Shown: one piece after another, positions 26,532-34,108 of the stretch
Numbering within the stretch: the stretch's first letter is position 1
Layout: the number at the start of each line of letters is the position of its first letter
Source: Glaciecola nitratireducens FR1064
GTDB lineage: Bacteria; Pseudomonadota; Gammaproteobacteria; Enterobacterales; Alteromonadaceae
DNA: 64,000 nucleotides
Assembly: GCF_000226565.1 (NCBI RefSeq)
Contig: NC_016041.1
Span: 4,030,001 to 4,094,000, forward strand
Direction of reading: 5' to 3'
Translations under genes and position numbers: made by a program
The notes under the pieces: generated by a model
The model's input: only the letters and a program-made list of their open reading frames with translations
What the model was told of the DNA's origin: nothing
Databases searched by the model: none

Positions 26532-27841
26532 TGTTTGCAAATGTTCTACCTCGAATTTTAGCGATTGTTGCCATCGTAAGTGCCATTTGCACCATTCCCT
26601 TGTTCTTTATTAGCGTGCTGCCATTGAATGCGAAAATAGCCATTGCATTAGGAATGGTGATGTTTAGCGTTGTTTTCGCTCGTTTTTTGTTAAGAGATAT
26701 TCGCGAAGGCTTATCCGCTCTTGAGCTGGGAATGCTAAATTTAAAAGACGGTGAATATGCGACCACACTTTCTTATCAAAACAAAGATGAGCTAGGAAAG
26801 CTCTGTGAGCTTTACAATAGCACCGCACTTCAGCTTCGAGCAGAAAAACACTGGCTATATCAACGAGAGCTTCTATTAGATAAAGTCACTCAAAGCTCGC
26901 CAGAGGTTTTGTTTTTAGTTAACGACACTCAGCAAGTTATCTTCAGTAATATCGCCGCGCGACGCTTCTTCAAGCGTCCAAAGGGCATTGATGGAGAACT
27001 CTTGGCGACATTACTAGAAAACGCGCCTAGAGGTGCTGAAGTAGCTATTGATAGCCGTAGAGAAGGCTTATTCACAGTAGTGGTTGACGCCAATGAACCT
27101 CAAACATGGCATATGTCGTTAGGCAGCTTTTCACTAAACAACCAGTCACACACACTTTTTATCATAAAGCAGATGACGCGAGAGCTTAGCCGACAAGAGG
27201 TTGCTGTTTGGAAGAAAGTCATCCGCGTGATCAGTCACGAATTAAATAACTCACTTGGCCCGATTTCCTCAATGCTGCACAGCGGAAAAATACTCAGCGA
27301 AAATCTTGAAGAAGCTCGCTTAGCGAGGGTGTTTTCGACAATCGATGAACGGATTAAGCACTTGAGTGACTTTGTACAAGGCTACGGCAAGTTTGCAAAG
27401 TTACCTGAACCCAAAATTCAGGCGAACGACTGGCACACGGTGTTGAGTAAACTTAAGTCACAGTGGCAGTTTATCGACTTGTCAGAGCAAGATGAGACTG
27501 TTTATGCAGAGACTGTTTATGCTGATCCAGTTCAATTAGAGCAACTCCTGATAAATTTACTTAAAAATGCGTACGAATCAGGTTCAAATCCAGATGAGAT
27601 AAGCATTAAACTTGAACAACGAAAATCAGAGTCGTGTATTACCGTTATAGACAAGGGTAAAGGCATATCCGATGCTGTTATGGCCAATGCGCTGATTCCC
27701 TTTTATTCGACCAAACCAGCCGGTAGCGGCCTCGGCCTTGCGCTTTGTCGCGAAATCACCGACGCGCATCACGGCCAAATAGGTTTGTACAATCAAGATG
27801 AAGGCGGTTTAGCCGTGAGAGTTGTGTTGCCGTTTCACTAA
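26531..27841 (+). CDS. Sensor histidine kinase partner of the NtrC-type regulator
   Basis: 436 residues. Two closely spaced N-terminal helices (8-29 and 35-52) with only a few periplasmic residues between them, a HAMP-like segment (55-100), a PAS-like domain (about 115-210), the H-box with His236 (IRVISHELNNSLGPISSML), and a HATPase with N-box LLINLLKNAYESG, G1 DKGKGIS and G2 GSGLGLALCREI. The near absence of a periplasmic sensor domain suggests sensing within the membrane, as in envelope-stress or antibiotic sensors of the BceS kind. Confidence 0.92.
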   Translation: MFANVLPRILAIVAIVSAICTIPLFFISVLPLNAKIAIALGMVMFSVVFARFLLRDIREGLSALELGMLNLKDGEYATTLSYQNKDELGKLCELYNSTALQLRAEKHWLYQRELLLDKVTQSSPEVLFLVNDTQQVIFSNIAARRFFKRPKGIDGELLATLLENAPRGAEVAIDSRREGLFTVVVDANEPQTWHMSLGSFSLNNQSHTLFIIKQMTRELSRQEVAVWKKVIRVISHELNNSLGPISSMLHSGKILSENLEEARLARVFSTIDERIKHLSDFVQGYGKFAKLPEPKIQANDWHTVLSKLKSQWQFIDLSEQDETVYAETVYADPVQLEQLLINLLKNAYESGSNPDEISIKLEQRKSESCITVIDKGKGISDAVMANALIPFYSTKPAGSGLGLALCREITDAHHGQIGLYNQDEGGLAVRVVLPFH

Positions 27842-27930
27842 GCCGACAAACGATTTAAGCTGCACCTTTCGAACTCTACACCTAAGCTACGCTCTACACA
27901 TAAGCGACTTTCTGCATTTAAGCAGCACTC

Positions 27931-27969
27931 TTACTCCGCGTTCTTACTCCGCGTTCTTACTCAGCGTTC
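27931..27969. repeat. Three tandem copies of a 13-bp unit
   Basis: TTACTCCGCGTTC occurs at 27931-27943 and 27944-27956 and once with a single change (TTACTCAGCGTTC) at 27957-27969, in the gap between the kinase and moaB genes. Looser copies of CTCTACAC-TAAGC lie just before. Confidence 0.85.
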
Positions 27970-28003
27970 TTCATTCACGCATAAATAAGACACGGTGTTT
28001 CGC

Positions 28004-28516
28004 TTATTTAGTCCACTTCTCAGTTAAGTGACCAACGAAATTACAAGGTCGATACGCGCTGTTCAATTGTTTTTCAATAATATTATTCCATGCAGTTTTA
28101 CACGCGCCCGTTGAACCAGGAACGCAAAAAATCACGGTGTTATTGGCTAATCCAGCTAGAGCTCGGGACTGAATAGTCGACACACCAATTTCTTCTAAAG
28201 AAATAGCTCTAAACACTTCACCGAAACCTTCAACGTGCTTGTCGAATAACACGGACATAGCTTCAGGTGTTGAGTCGCGACCTGAAAACCCAGTGCCACC
28301 GGTCGTTACAATAGCGTGAATATTTTCGTCCGCAATCCAAGCTGAGGTGACCGCGCGAATTTTATACACATCATCAACCACAATTTGTTTGTCTGCGATG
28401 CGATGGCCAGCGTCGGTCACGGCTTCAACCAAGTAGTGACCTGACGTATCGGTTTCTTCACTGCGAGTATCTGAAATAGTCAGCACCGCAATATTTAAAT
28501 AGGTTTGTTCTGTCAT
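28004..28516 (-). CDS. moaB: Molybdenum cofactor biosynthesis protein B
   Basis: 170 residues, the usual MoaB length. Visible are LNIAVLTISDTRSEETDTSG, AIVTTGGTGFSGRDSTPEA (MPT-binding TGGTG) and VIFCVPGSTGACKTAWNNII with the C-terminal PCNFVGHL. MoaB/MogA proteins adenylylate molybdopterin before molybdenum insertion. The gene is alone and divergent from tapT; no other moa gene is in the window. Confidence 0.93.
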   Translation of the reverse strand: MTEQTYLNIAVLTISDTRSEETDTSGHYLVEAVTDAGHRIADKQIVVDDVYKIRAVTSAWIADENIHAIVTTGGTGFSGRDSTPEAMSVLFDKHVEGFGEVFRAISLEEIGVSTIQSRALAGLANNTVIFCVPGSTGACKTAWNNIIEKQLNSAYRPCNFVGHLTEKWTK

Positions 28517-28590
28517 TATCTAATTCTATATACTGTGATTGTTACGATAAGCATAGCCTAAATGCCATCGGCTTTTTCTACAACGGTTTT

Positions 28591-29337
28591 ATGCAGAAAT
28601 CGCCATCAATGCCAAACAAGCGATCAGGTCATAAGGATACCTATACTTTGTCCAAACCCACAATTTGCCCTCAAGAAACAACGGGCCGAACACCAGATTC
28701 ACTTGGTGGACAAAAAGAGCCTAGCAGGCGAAAAGTTTGCGGTAATTGCCAATACCCACTCAAAACCTGTGTTTGTTCGGTATTGACTCATATTGAAAAT
28801 GAGACGAACGTGATTATCCTGCAAGATAAAAATGAAGTTAATAATGCGAAGAATACGGCCCGTCTATTGGCATTAAGTTTGAGCAAGATATCCATTGTGA
28901 AAAGCGACGATATCGAAAGTATGCGCAAGCTTGAAACAGCCTGCATTAAAAATCCAGCCGACTTTGCCCTGTTCTTTCCATCAAACAGCAGCAGCGCATT
29001 TGAAATCCATGTTTCGTCAAATTCAGAAACAGCTTTAAATGAGGTACAGGAAAAAGCGCCGGAAACCACTTGCTCAATCAAACATGTATTTTTCATTGAT
29101 GGCACTTGGCGCAAAGCCAAGCGTCTTTATTTGAGTCATGATTGGCTGCAGCGTTTACCCAATTATCATTTCGACGAGTCAATACCAAGACAGTATCGTA
29201 TTCGCAAAACCAGTGTAAAAAATGGCCTCTCTACACTTGAAGCCGTGGCCTACGTATTATCAAAAACCGATGATGCCAATGTACAAGCACTGCATGACTT
29301 ATTTGAAAAAATGCAGTCGCACTGGCCAGAAAGCTGA
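28591..29337 (+). CDS. tapT: tRNA-uridine aminocarboxypropyltransferase (DTW domain, TapT/YfiP)
   Basis: 248 residues. The TDD/DTW family pattern is present: a zinc-binding-like CGNCQYPLKTCVCS, LFFPSNSSSAFE, FIDGTWRKAKRLY (the D-x-T-W signature), and YRIRKTSVKNGLSTLEAVAYVL. TapT forms acp3U at position 47 of tRNA using SAM. The first 45 residues precede the conserved region and look unstructured; the ATG at 28609 is an alternative start and neither has a clear Shine-Dalgarno sequence. Confidence 0.88.
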   Translation: MQKSPSMPNKRSGHKDTYTLSKPTICPQETTGRTPDSLGGQKEPSRRKVCGNCQYPLKTCVCSVLTHIENETNVIILQDKNEVNNAKNTARLLALSLSKISIVKSDDIESMRKLETACIKNPADFALFFPSNSSSAFEIHVSSNSETALNEVQEKAPETTCSIKHVFFIDGTWRKAKRLYLSHDWLQRLPNYHFDESIPRQYRIRKTSVKNGLSTLEAVAYVLSKTDDANVQALHDLFEKMQSHWPES

Positions 29338-29353
29338 TCCCTGCACACAGAAA

Positions 29354-29737
29354 TTAATCTTCTAAGCCGAGATCAGACCATACTGCAAACTCATTGCCAC
29401 TTGGCTCATGAAAATGAAAACGTCGGCCTCCTGGGAAAGCAAATATGGGTTTAGTAATTTCCCCACCCGCATTTTCAACTTTCTGCATCGTAGACTCTAA
29501 GTCATTAGAATAAAAAATGAGAAGAGCTCCGCCCTGATCTTCGCGCGTTTGCAAATCTGCACAATAGAAGCCCCCATCAAGCCCTTCGTTACTAAATGAG
29601 ACATAATCATCACCATACCAAGTTAATTGCCATGCGAAGGCCTTTTGAAAAAAGCCGCTTGTGGCTTTTAGATCCTTTGCCGCAAACTCAACATAGTTGA
29701 GTTTTTCATGCTTATCTTGATTCGTTGTTTTAGTCAT
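29354..29737 (-). CDS. VOC (glyoxalase/bleomycin-resistance fold) protein
   Basis: 127 residues with two beta-alpha-beta-beta-beta units: KLNYVEFAAKDLKATSGFFQKAFAW and GALLIFYSNDLESTMQKVENAGGEITKPIFAFPGGRRFHFHEPSGNEFAVWSD. Typical VOC metal positions are His/Glu; the first unit shows Glu in VEFAAKDL, the last His/Glu in FHFHEPSGNE. Substrate unknown. AAGGAAG precedes the start. It is convergent with tapT. Confidence 0.88.
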   Translation of the reverse strand: MTKTTNQDKHEKLNYVEFAAKDLKATSGFFQKAFAWQLTWYGDDYVSFSNEGLDGGFYCADLQTREDQGGALLIFYSNDLESTMQKVENAGGEITKPIFAFPGGRRFHFHEPSGNEFAVWSDLGLED

Positions 29738-30006
29738 AGTGCTTCTTCCTTGCCCTTTTTTATACCGTCAAAACACAGTCTTGAAATCAGCTATTGTGCC
29801 ACAAATAACTGCTGGGACTGCCTTTGTGGTTGACACTGTCCGGTGCGGAGTTTTTCTATATGCTTGCTTTTATTTACACTTATTTATAATCTTCTAGTGG
29901 TAGCCCGCGCCACCAGATTCGATTACATTACGTGAGTCACGAAATTACGCAAGTCACAATAAATCGCCAAAAAGGCCCATACAAAAAACTATAATAAGGA
30001 ATATGG

Positions 30007-31746
30007 ATGAATCCATTAGCCAATATATTGAAAGAGAATGGTAGTTTTCGCTTAAATAAGCCAACACTGCTGTTTTGCTTGTTAAGTTCAACGAGCTTAT
30101 TCTCAATGAACGCTCTCGCATTAAATAACGAACAACAGCAATTTATTGGTGCCCCAATGAGTGCTCAAATTGCGCCAAACGTTACAGACATGATTAACGC
30201 TGATACTGTGGATACACGCTTAATTTTAGAACTTAGCGCAAGCGAACAGGCAAAACTAATCAGGGAGGGCAAACTTAGCTCAAGCGCACTTGTTTCGGCT
30301 TATTTAGCTCGCATCGACGCTATGGACAGACAGGGGCCAAATGTTCAGTCGATATTATCGCTAAATCCTAACGCACAAGCAGAAGCAAAACAGAAAGACG
30401 CTGACCTAGCGGCAGGTAAACCCGTAGGTCGACTGCACGGCATTCCAATAGTAGTTAAAGACAATATTGAAACCAGTGAGCTGCCCACAACCGCAGGTTC
30501 TACTGCTTTGACTGACAATAATACCCAGCGCGACGCACCGATCATTGCTCGTTTAAAAGCAGAAGGCGCAATAATCTTAGGTAAAACTAATTTGTCACAG
30601 TGGGCAAACTTTCGCTCGAACGATTCGGTAAGTGGTTGGAGCGCCATCGGCGGCCAAACACGCAACCCTCACAGCCTTGATCGCACACCATGTGGCTCAT
30701 CGTCTGGCTCGGGTGCTGCAATGGCCGCTCAGTTCGCCTCACTAGCAATTGGTACAGAAACCAACGGCTCTATCATTTGCCCATCAGCAATGAATGGCAT
30801 AGTGGGCGTGAAGCCAACCGTGGGATTGTTGTCGCGCACCCATATCGTGCCGATTTCTGTCACGCAAGATACAGCGGGCCCAATGACGCGTTCTGTTGCA
30901 GATGCCGCACTTATGCTGTCAATCATGGCCGGCACGGATAAAGCAGACCCTTATACAAGCTTAGCTGACGAGCGCAAGAGCGACTATACAATTGGCTTAG
31001 ACAAACCACTAAAGGGCAAGCGTATTGGTGTATTTACGGCGGTGCAAGGTAATCACCCTGCGATTATCAACGCTTTCGAATCTTCAGCAAAGACCATGGA
31101 AGCATTGGGTGCCGAATTGGTAACCATCGACAAGTTCGAGACGCCGGAAGGTTTTTGGGGCAAAGCACTAAACGTACTATTAACTGAATTTAAGCATGAG
31201 CTAAATTTGTATTTGGAAAATGCAGCGCCTGCAGTTAAAACGCGCTCATTAGCCGACCTCATTACCTTCAATGATAATAGCAAGCGTGAGTTGGTTATTT
31301 TTGACCAAAGCTTGTTTGTCCGTTCGCAAGCGACCACAGGTTACGATGATGAATATCAAGAAAACGTGGCTTTTTTGCAAAACGCGACTAGAAAGGAAGG
31401 TATTGACTTACTGCTCTCAAAATACAAAGTAGATGCGATAATAATGCCTAGCCAAACAGCTGCATTCTTAATTGACCCAGTTTATGGTGATAGTTTTGCT
31501 GGCGGCTCTGCCGGGGCAGGTTGGTTGGCAGCGGTTGCAGGTTACCCTCATGTAAGTGTCCCTATGGGAACAATGAAAGGGCTGCCGATTAACCTGAGCT
31601 TTATAGGCAAAGCGTGGGACGAGGCATTACTATTGAACTTAGCGCATCAGTATGAAAAAGAAACCAAAGCGATGGTGAAGCCTAGCTTTGCGAGTGGCGC
31701 ATATGAAACACCGTATTTTAAAGAGGCGATGCGTCCTTTGAAGTAA
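30007..31746 (+). CDS. Exported amidase (amidase signature family)
   Basis: 579 residues. A signal peptide at about 18-38 (LLFCLLSSTSLFSMNALAL) follows a longer than usual N-terminus; the ATG at 30007 has AAGGA 6 bp upstream. The amidase signature is intact: LHGIPIVVKDNIET with catalytic Lys, TPCGSSSGSGAAMAAQFASLAIGTETNGSIICPS with the cis-Ser and the nucleophilic Ser. It is an extracytoplasmic amide hydrolase rather than GatA, as shown by the signal and the missing gatB/C. Monocistronic with a strong terminator downstream. Confidence 0.92.
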   Translation: MNPLANILKENGSFRLNKPTLLFCLLSSTSLFSMNALALNNEQQQFIGAPMSAQIAPNVTDMINADTVDTRLILELSASEQAKLIREGKLSSSALVSAYLARIDAMDRQGPNVQSILSLNPNAQAEAKQKDADLAAGKPVGRLHGIPIVVKDNIETSELPTTAGSTALTDNNTQRDAPIIARLKAEGAIILGKTNLSQWANFRSNDSVSGWSAIGGQTRNPHSLDRTPCGSSSGSGAAMAAQFASLAIGTETNGSIICPSAMNGIVGVKPTVGLLSRTHIVPISVTQDTAGPMTRSVADAALMLSIMAGTDKADPYTSLADERKSDYTIGLDKPLKGKRIGVFTAVQGNHPAIINAFESSAKTMEALGAELVTIDKFETPEGFWGKALNVLLTEFKHELNLYLENAAPAVKTRSLADLITFNDNSKRELVIFDQSLFVRSQATTGYDDEYQENVAFLQNATRKEGIDLLLSKYKVDAIIMPSQTAAFLIDPVYGDSFAGGSAGAGWLAAVAGYPHVSVPMGTMKGLPINLSFIGKAWDEALLLNLAHQYEKETKAMVKPSFASGAYETPYFKEAMRPLK

Positions 31747-31849
31747 AATTGATAAAGCAGTTCAAGCGCTCAGCGTCGAGCTCATTATTTGCGAGCTCGC
31801 TGCTTACGTTTTAGCTGTATGACTCGTTATCTCGTCAAATAGAAACAAA

Positions 31850-31881
31850 AAAGGCTGCTTTGTAATAAAGCAGCCTTTCTT
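31850..31881. terminator. Bidirectional terminator between amidase and HiPIP genes
   Basis: Perfect 12-bp arms AAAGGCTGCTTT (31850-31861) / AAAGCAGCCTTT (31867-31878) with T runs on both sides, strongest on the minus strand. Confidence 0.9.
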
Positions 31882-31913
31882 ATCATTGGAGCTAGCGGTT
31901 TGCGTTTCGCAAA

Positions 31914-32207
31914 TTAGCCTGCTTTTTTCATCCAAGCAGAACACCAGCCTTTCGCGTTCACTACTTTACCTGGGAAGATACCGCATGGACGCCATTCTTG
32001 GCCTGCTTCACCCTGTATGTATTGGCAATTTGCACAGTTGTTGCCTTCTACTTTTGACTCATGCACGTACTTTAAAGCAACAGCAGTTGGGTCATCTAAT
32101 TTAACTTGTTCTTGTGCGTTCGCGCGAAGTGCAACGCCGCCTAAAGTTAAACCGATAAGAGTTGAGCCTGATAATTTTAAAAAGTCGCGACGATTAACAT
32201 TGTTCAT
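31914..32207 (-). CDS. High-potential iron-sulfur protein (HiPIP), Tat-exported
   Basis: 97 residues from ATG 32207. A twin-arginine signal NRRDFLKLSG is followed by a hydrophobic stretch ending in ALRANA. The mature protein of about 65 residues has the four cluster cysteines in the HiPIP spacing (NNCANCQYI...RPCGIF...GWCSAW). HiPIPs shuttle electrons in the periplasm, for example to terminal oxidases or the photosynthetic centre. A Fur-like box lies about 30 bp upstream. Monocistronic. Confidence 0.92.
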   Translation of the reverse strand: MNNVNRRDFLKLSGSTLIGLTLGGVALRANAQEQVKLDDPTAVALKYVHESKVEGNNCANCQYIQGEAGQEWRPCGIFPGKVVNAKGWCSAWMKKAG

Positions 32208-32236
32208 AGTGCGTATCCCAATTTGTAGACGAAAAT

Positions 32237-32255
32237 AATAATGATTCTCTTTTAC
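32237..32255 (-). promoter_or_regulatory. Fur-box-like sequence upstream of HiPIP
   Basis: On the minus strand the sequence shares 14 of 19 positions with GATAATGATAATCATTATC and its core GAGAATCATTAT is the same as that in front of the siderophore receptor at 10941. Confidence 0.6.
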
Positions 32256-32269
32256 GTTAGCCCTAAAAT

Positions 32270-32296
32270 GCAAAAACTCGCCAATAAAGGCGAGTT
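32270..32296 (-). terminator. Terminator of the CPXCG-flavin reductase operon
   Basis: AACTCGCC (32275-32282) / GGCGAGTT (32289-32296); read on the minus strand the stem is followed by five T. Confidence 0.75.
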
Positions 32297-32426
32297 CGTG
32301 AGTCTAACGAAGTTGTTAATTACTTCTATATATACTTATACACAAACAATCCGGATCGATCTAGTTAAATAAAAAGTTAATTGCTGCGAATACGTCAATT
32401 TGTGTTTCTAATTGTGCAACAAATAA

Positions 32427-32546
32427 CTATTCATCATCAACAGAGCTTTCGTCGCTGGGTAGCTTGACGAGTAACCAAACGATGAGCGCGACAACGCCGA
32501 TAGCAATGCCGCAAACTAATAATAACTGATCTAAATTTGGTATCAT
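32427..32546 (-). CDS. 39-residue single-helix membrane peptide
   Basis: ATG at 32546 with GGGAG 7 bp upstream, 13 bp after the stop of the flavin-reductase-like gene. The peptide starts MIPNLDQ, has one hydrophobic helix of about 20 residues (LLLVCGIAIGVVALIVWLLV) and an acidic tail ending SVDDE. It is the last gene of a three-gene minus-strand operon that ends with a terminator at 32296. No family recognised. Confidence 0.65.
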   Translation of the reverse strand: MIPNLDQLLLVCGIAIGVVALIVWLLVKLPSDESSVDDE

Positions 32547-32559
32547 GCTGATGCTCCCG

Positions 32560-33261
32560 TTAGGTCTTCTTTACCGGAATGGTATGTAATTTCTCATTCG
32601 CTTTAGCATATCCATACCGAGCGATCCGTTGAGTGGAATGATACGAGTCCAATGAAGAAATTGCCACCGAACCAGCAGCTTCAATATCAACATAGCCATC
32701 ATCACTCACCCATTGAGGTTCAACAATTACCTCAACAATCTGCCCAATCACAAGCTCTGTCTGGTTAATTGCCAGAAGCTGTATATCCTGCACCTGCATG
32801 CCCAGTTTAATGTGTGACTCTAAGACATAAGGCGCCTTCACTTGGTCAGTCATTTGCGGCGTTAACCCTATTTTTTCGAATTCACTTTCTTCGAAATCGT
32901 ACCTGGCTGACGTCTGATGCGCCTTTTCAACCATTGAAGCGCAAATATGGTTGATTGTATATTCGCCGGTATCTTTAATATTTTGCAGCGTATCGCGAGG
33001 CACAGTGTGCGGGCGCATTATCATGCCCAAAAGGGGCGGGTGCGCCCCAATGTGAAATACCGAGCTCACCACGGCAAGATTATCGACGCCTTTTGTACCG
33101 TCTTTTTTGCTAGCAGAACGAGTGCCTATCAAGTTACCGCTCTTAAAGCCGGATAATGAATTGATAAAATTGGCTCTAACGCGCTGTACCATATTATCGA
33201 TGTCACTCGCATTAAAGTGTTTTGCTTGTGCATTAACCAACTTTTTATTCATCTCAGTCAT
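32560..33261 (-). CDS. Flavin reductase-like domain protein (FMN-binding split barrel)
   Basis: 233 residues from ATG 33261, which overlaps the CPXCG stop as ATGACTGA with AAAGGG upstream. The split-barrel core shows NLAVVSSVFHIGAHPPLLGMIMRP, VPRDTLQNIKDTGEYTINHI and LIGTRS, as in the flavin-reductase-like/DIM6-NTAB family that binds FMN. Physiological reductant and acceptor are unknown. It is translationally coupled to the small zinc-finger-like gene upstream and followed by a membrane peptide gene. Confidence 0.85.
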   Translation of the reverse strand: MTEMNKKLVNAQAKHFNASDIDNMVQRVRANFINSLSGFKSGNLIGTRSASKKDGTKGVDNLAVVSSVFHIGAHPPLLGMIMRPHTVPRDTLQNIKDTGEYTINHICASMVEKAHQTSARYDFEESEFEKIGLTPQMTDQVKAPYVLESHIKLGMQVQDIQLLAINQTELVIGQIVEVIVEPQWVSDDGYVDIEAAGSVAISSLDSYHSTQRIARYGYAKANEKLHTIPVKKT

Positions 33262-33445
33262 CGTCCCTTTTGGCGATAATTTCAATTCCAAATCCGTTAT
33301 CTATGATGCTTAACTCGATAGGAGAGCAGCAAATCTGGCAATCAACTATTTGCTGTTGACCAACGTCGTTCGCTTCATCAATCTCCAAATCGTTGTATGT
33401 CATACAATACGGACATTCAAATTTCTCAGCATTAGTTAGACTCAT
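33254..33445 (-). CDS. CPXCG motif-containing cysteine-rich protein
   Basis: 63 residues. Two Cys pairs, FECPYCMTYNDLEID and VDCQICCSPIEL, form a zinc-ribbon-like site characteristic of the small CPXCG family common in marine gammaproteobacteria. Function unknown. It is first in the operon with the flavin-reductase-like gene, which it overlaps by 8 bp. Confidence 0.85.
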   Translation of the reverse strand: MSLTNAEKFECPYCMTYNDLEIDEANDVGQQQIVDCQICCSPIELSIIDNGFGIEIIAKRDDD

Positions 33446-33617
33446 TTCTCTACCTTGTTAATATGTATCTCTTAAATACTTTACTCAAAAAAACACTGCA
33501 CTTTTTTGACTTTGCCGGCGTAAAGAATATTGGTCTACTCTGCTGCAGCGCTCATTTGTATATTGCCGGCAGTTGATATTAATTCATCTTTACCTGTTGT
33601 GTTACGAATATAAAACT

Positions 33618-33935
33618 AAGTTGGACGTATTGCTTACTAGAAAATTTCCAAGAAGGTCCGATTTCGGTGTTTGCTTACTATGCAAACGAAAAACGTTTTT
33701 GACCTTTCATCATTTGATCCCAAAGAAAATGCATCGCCGTACGTTTTTCAAAAAGCACTACAGCAAACCTGAACTCGCAGCTGGCATTGATATTTGCAGG
33801 CAGTGTCACACCGGTTTACACAAGCGCTTTTCAGAAATGGAGCTAGCCAAACAGCTTAATAACATCGACGCTATTCAAAATGAACCTGCACTGGCTGAAT
33901 ACTTTAACTGGGTGAGTAAACAAAAAGTCCAATAG
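33618..33935 (+). CDS. HNH endonuclease family protein
   Basis: About 105 residues. The HNH/zinc pattern is CLLCKRKTFLTFHHLIPKKMHRR followed by CRQCHTGLHKRF, i.e. two CxxC pairs around the His-His of the beta-beta-alpha-metal fold. The frame is open from a TTG at 33573 but family members begin near the sequence FPRRSDFGVC, so the TTG at 33618 is taken; no good Shine-Dalgarno sequence decides it. This type of small HNH protein is common and chromosomal; its role is unknown. Confidence 0.75.
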   Translation, partial: KLDVLLTRKFPRRSDFGVCLLCKRKTFLTFHHLIPKKMHRRTFFKKHYSKPELAAGIDICRQCHTGLHKRFSEMELAKQLNNIDAIQNEPALAEYFNWVSKQKVQ

Positions 33936-34108
33936 ATGAACAACAAAACAAAATACTGTATATGCAAACAGTTATTTAGTATGCTTGCTATCACTGAATA
34001 TTCACCACAAGCTGCGGCTAAGTCACATCCTTGCCCAACGGGCGCGCCGACTGATTGCATTAGCCCAATTGATGTGAAAACTACGATAAAGAGAAGAGCA
34101 CACAAATA

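Noticed and set aside
29830-29850. TGTCCG-GTG-CGGA half-palindrome similar to the efflux enhancer sites
   Set aside because: Only one arm is complete and no sigma-54 promoter is found between it and the amidase gene.
31779-31801. CGAGCTC/GAGCTCG inverted repeat downstream of the amidase gene as terminator
   Set aside because: No T run follows; the clear terminator is at 31850-31881.
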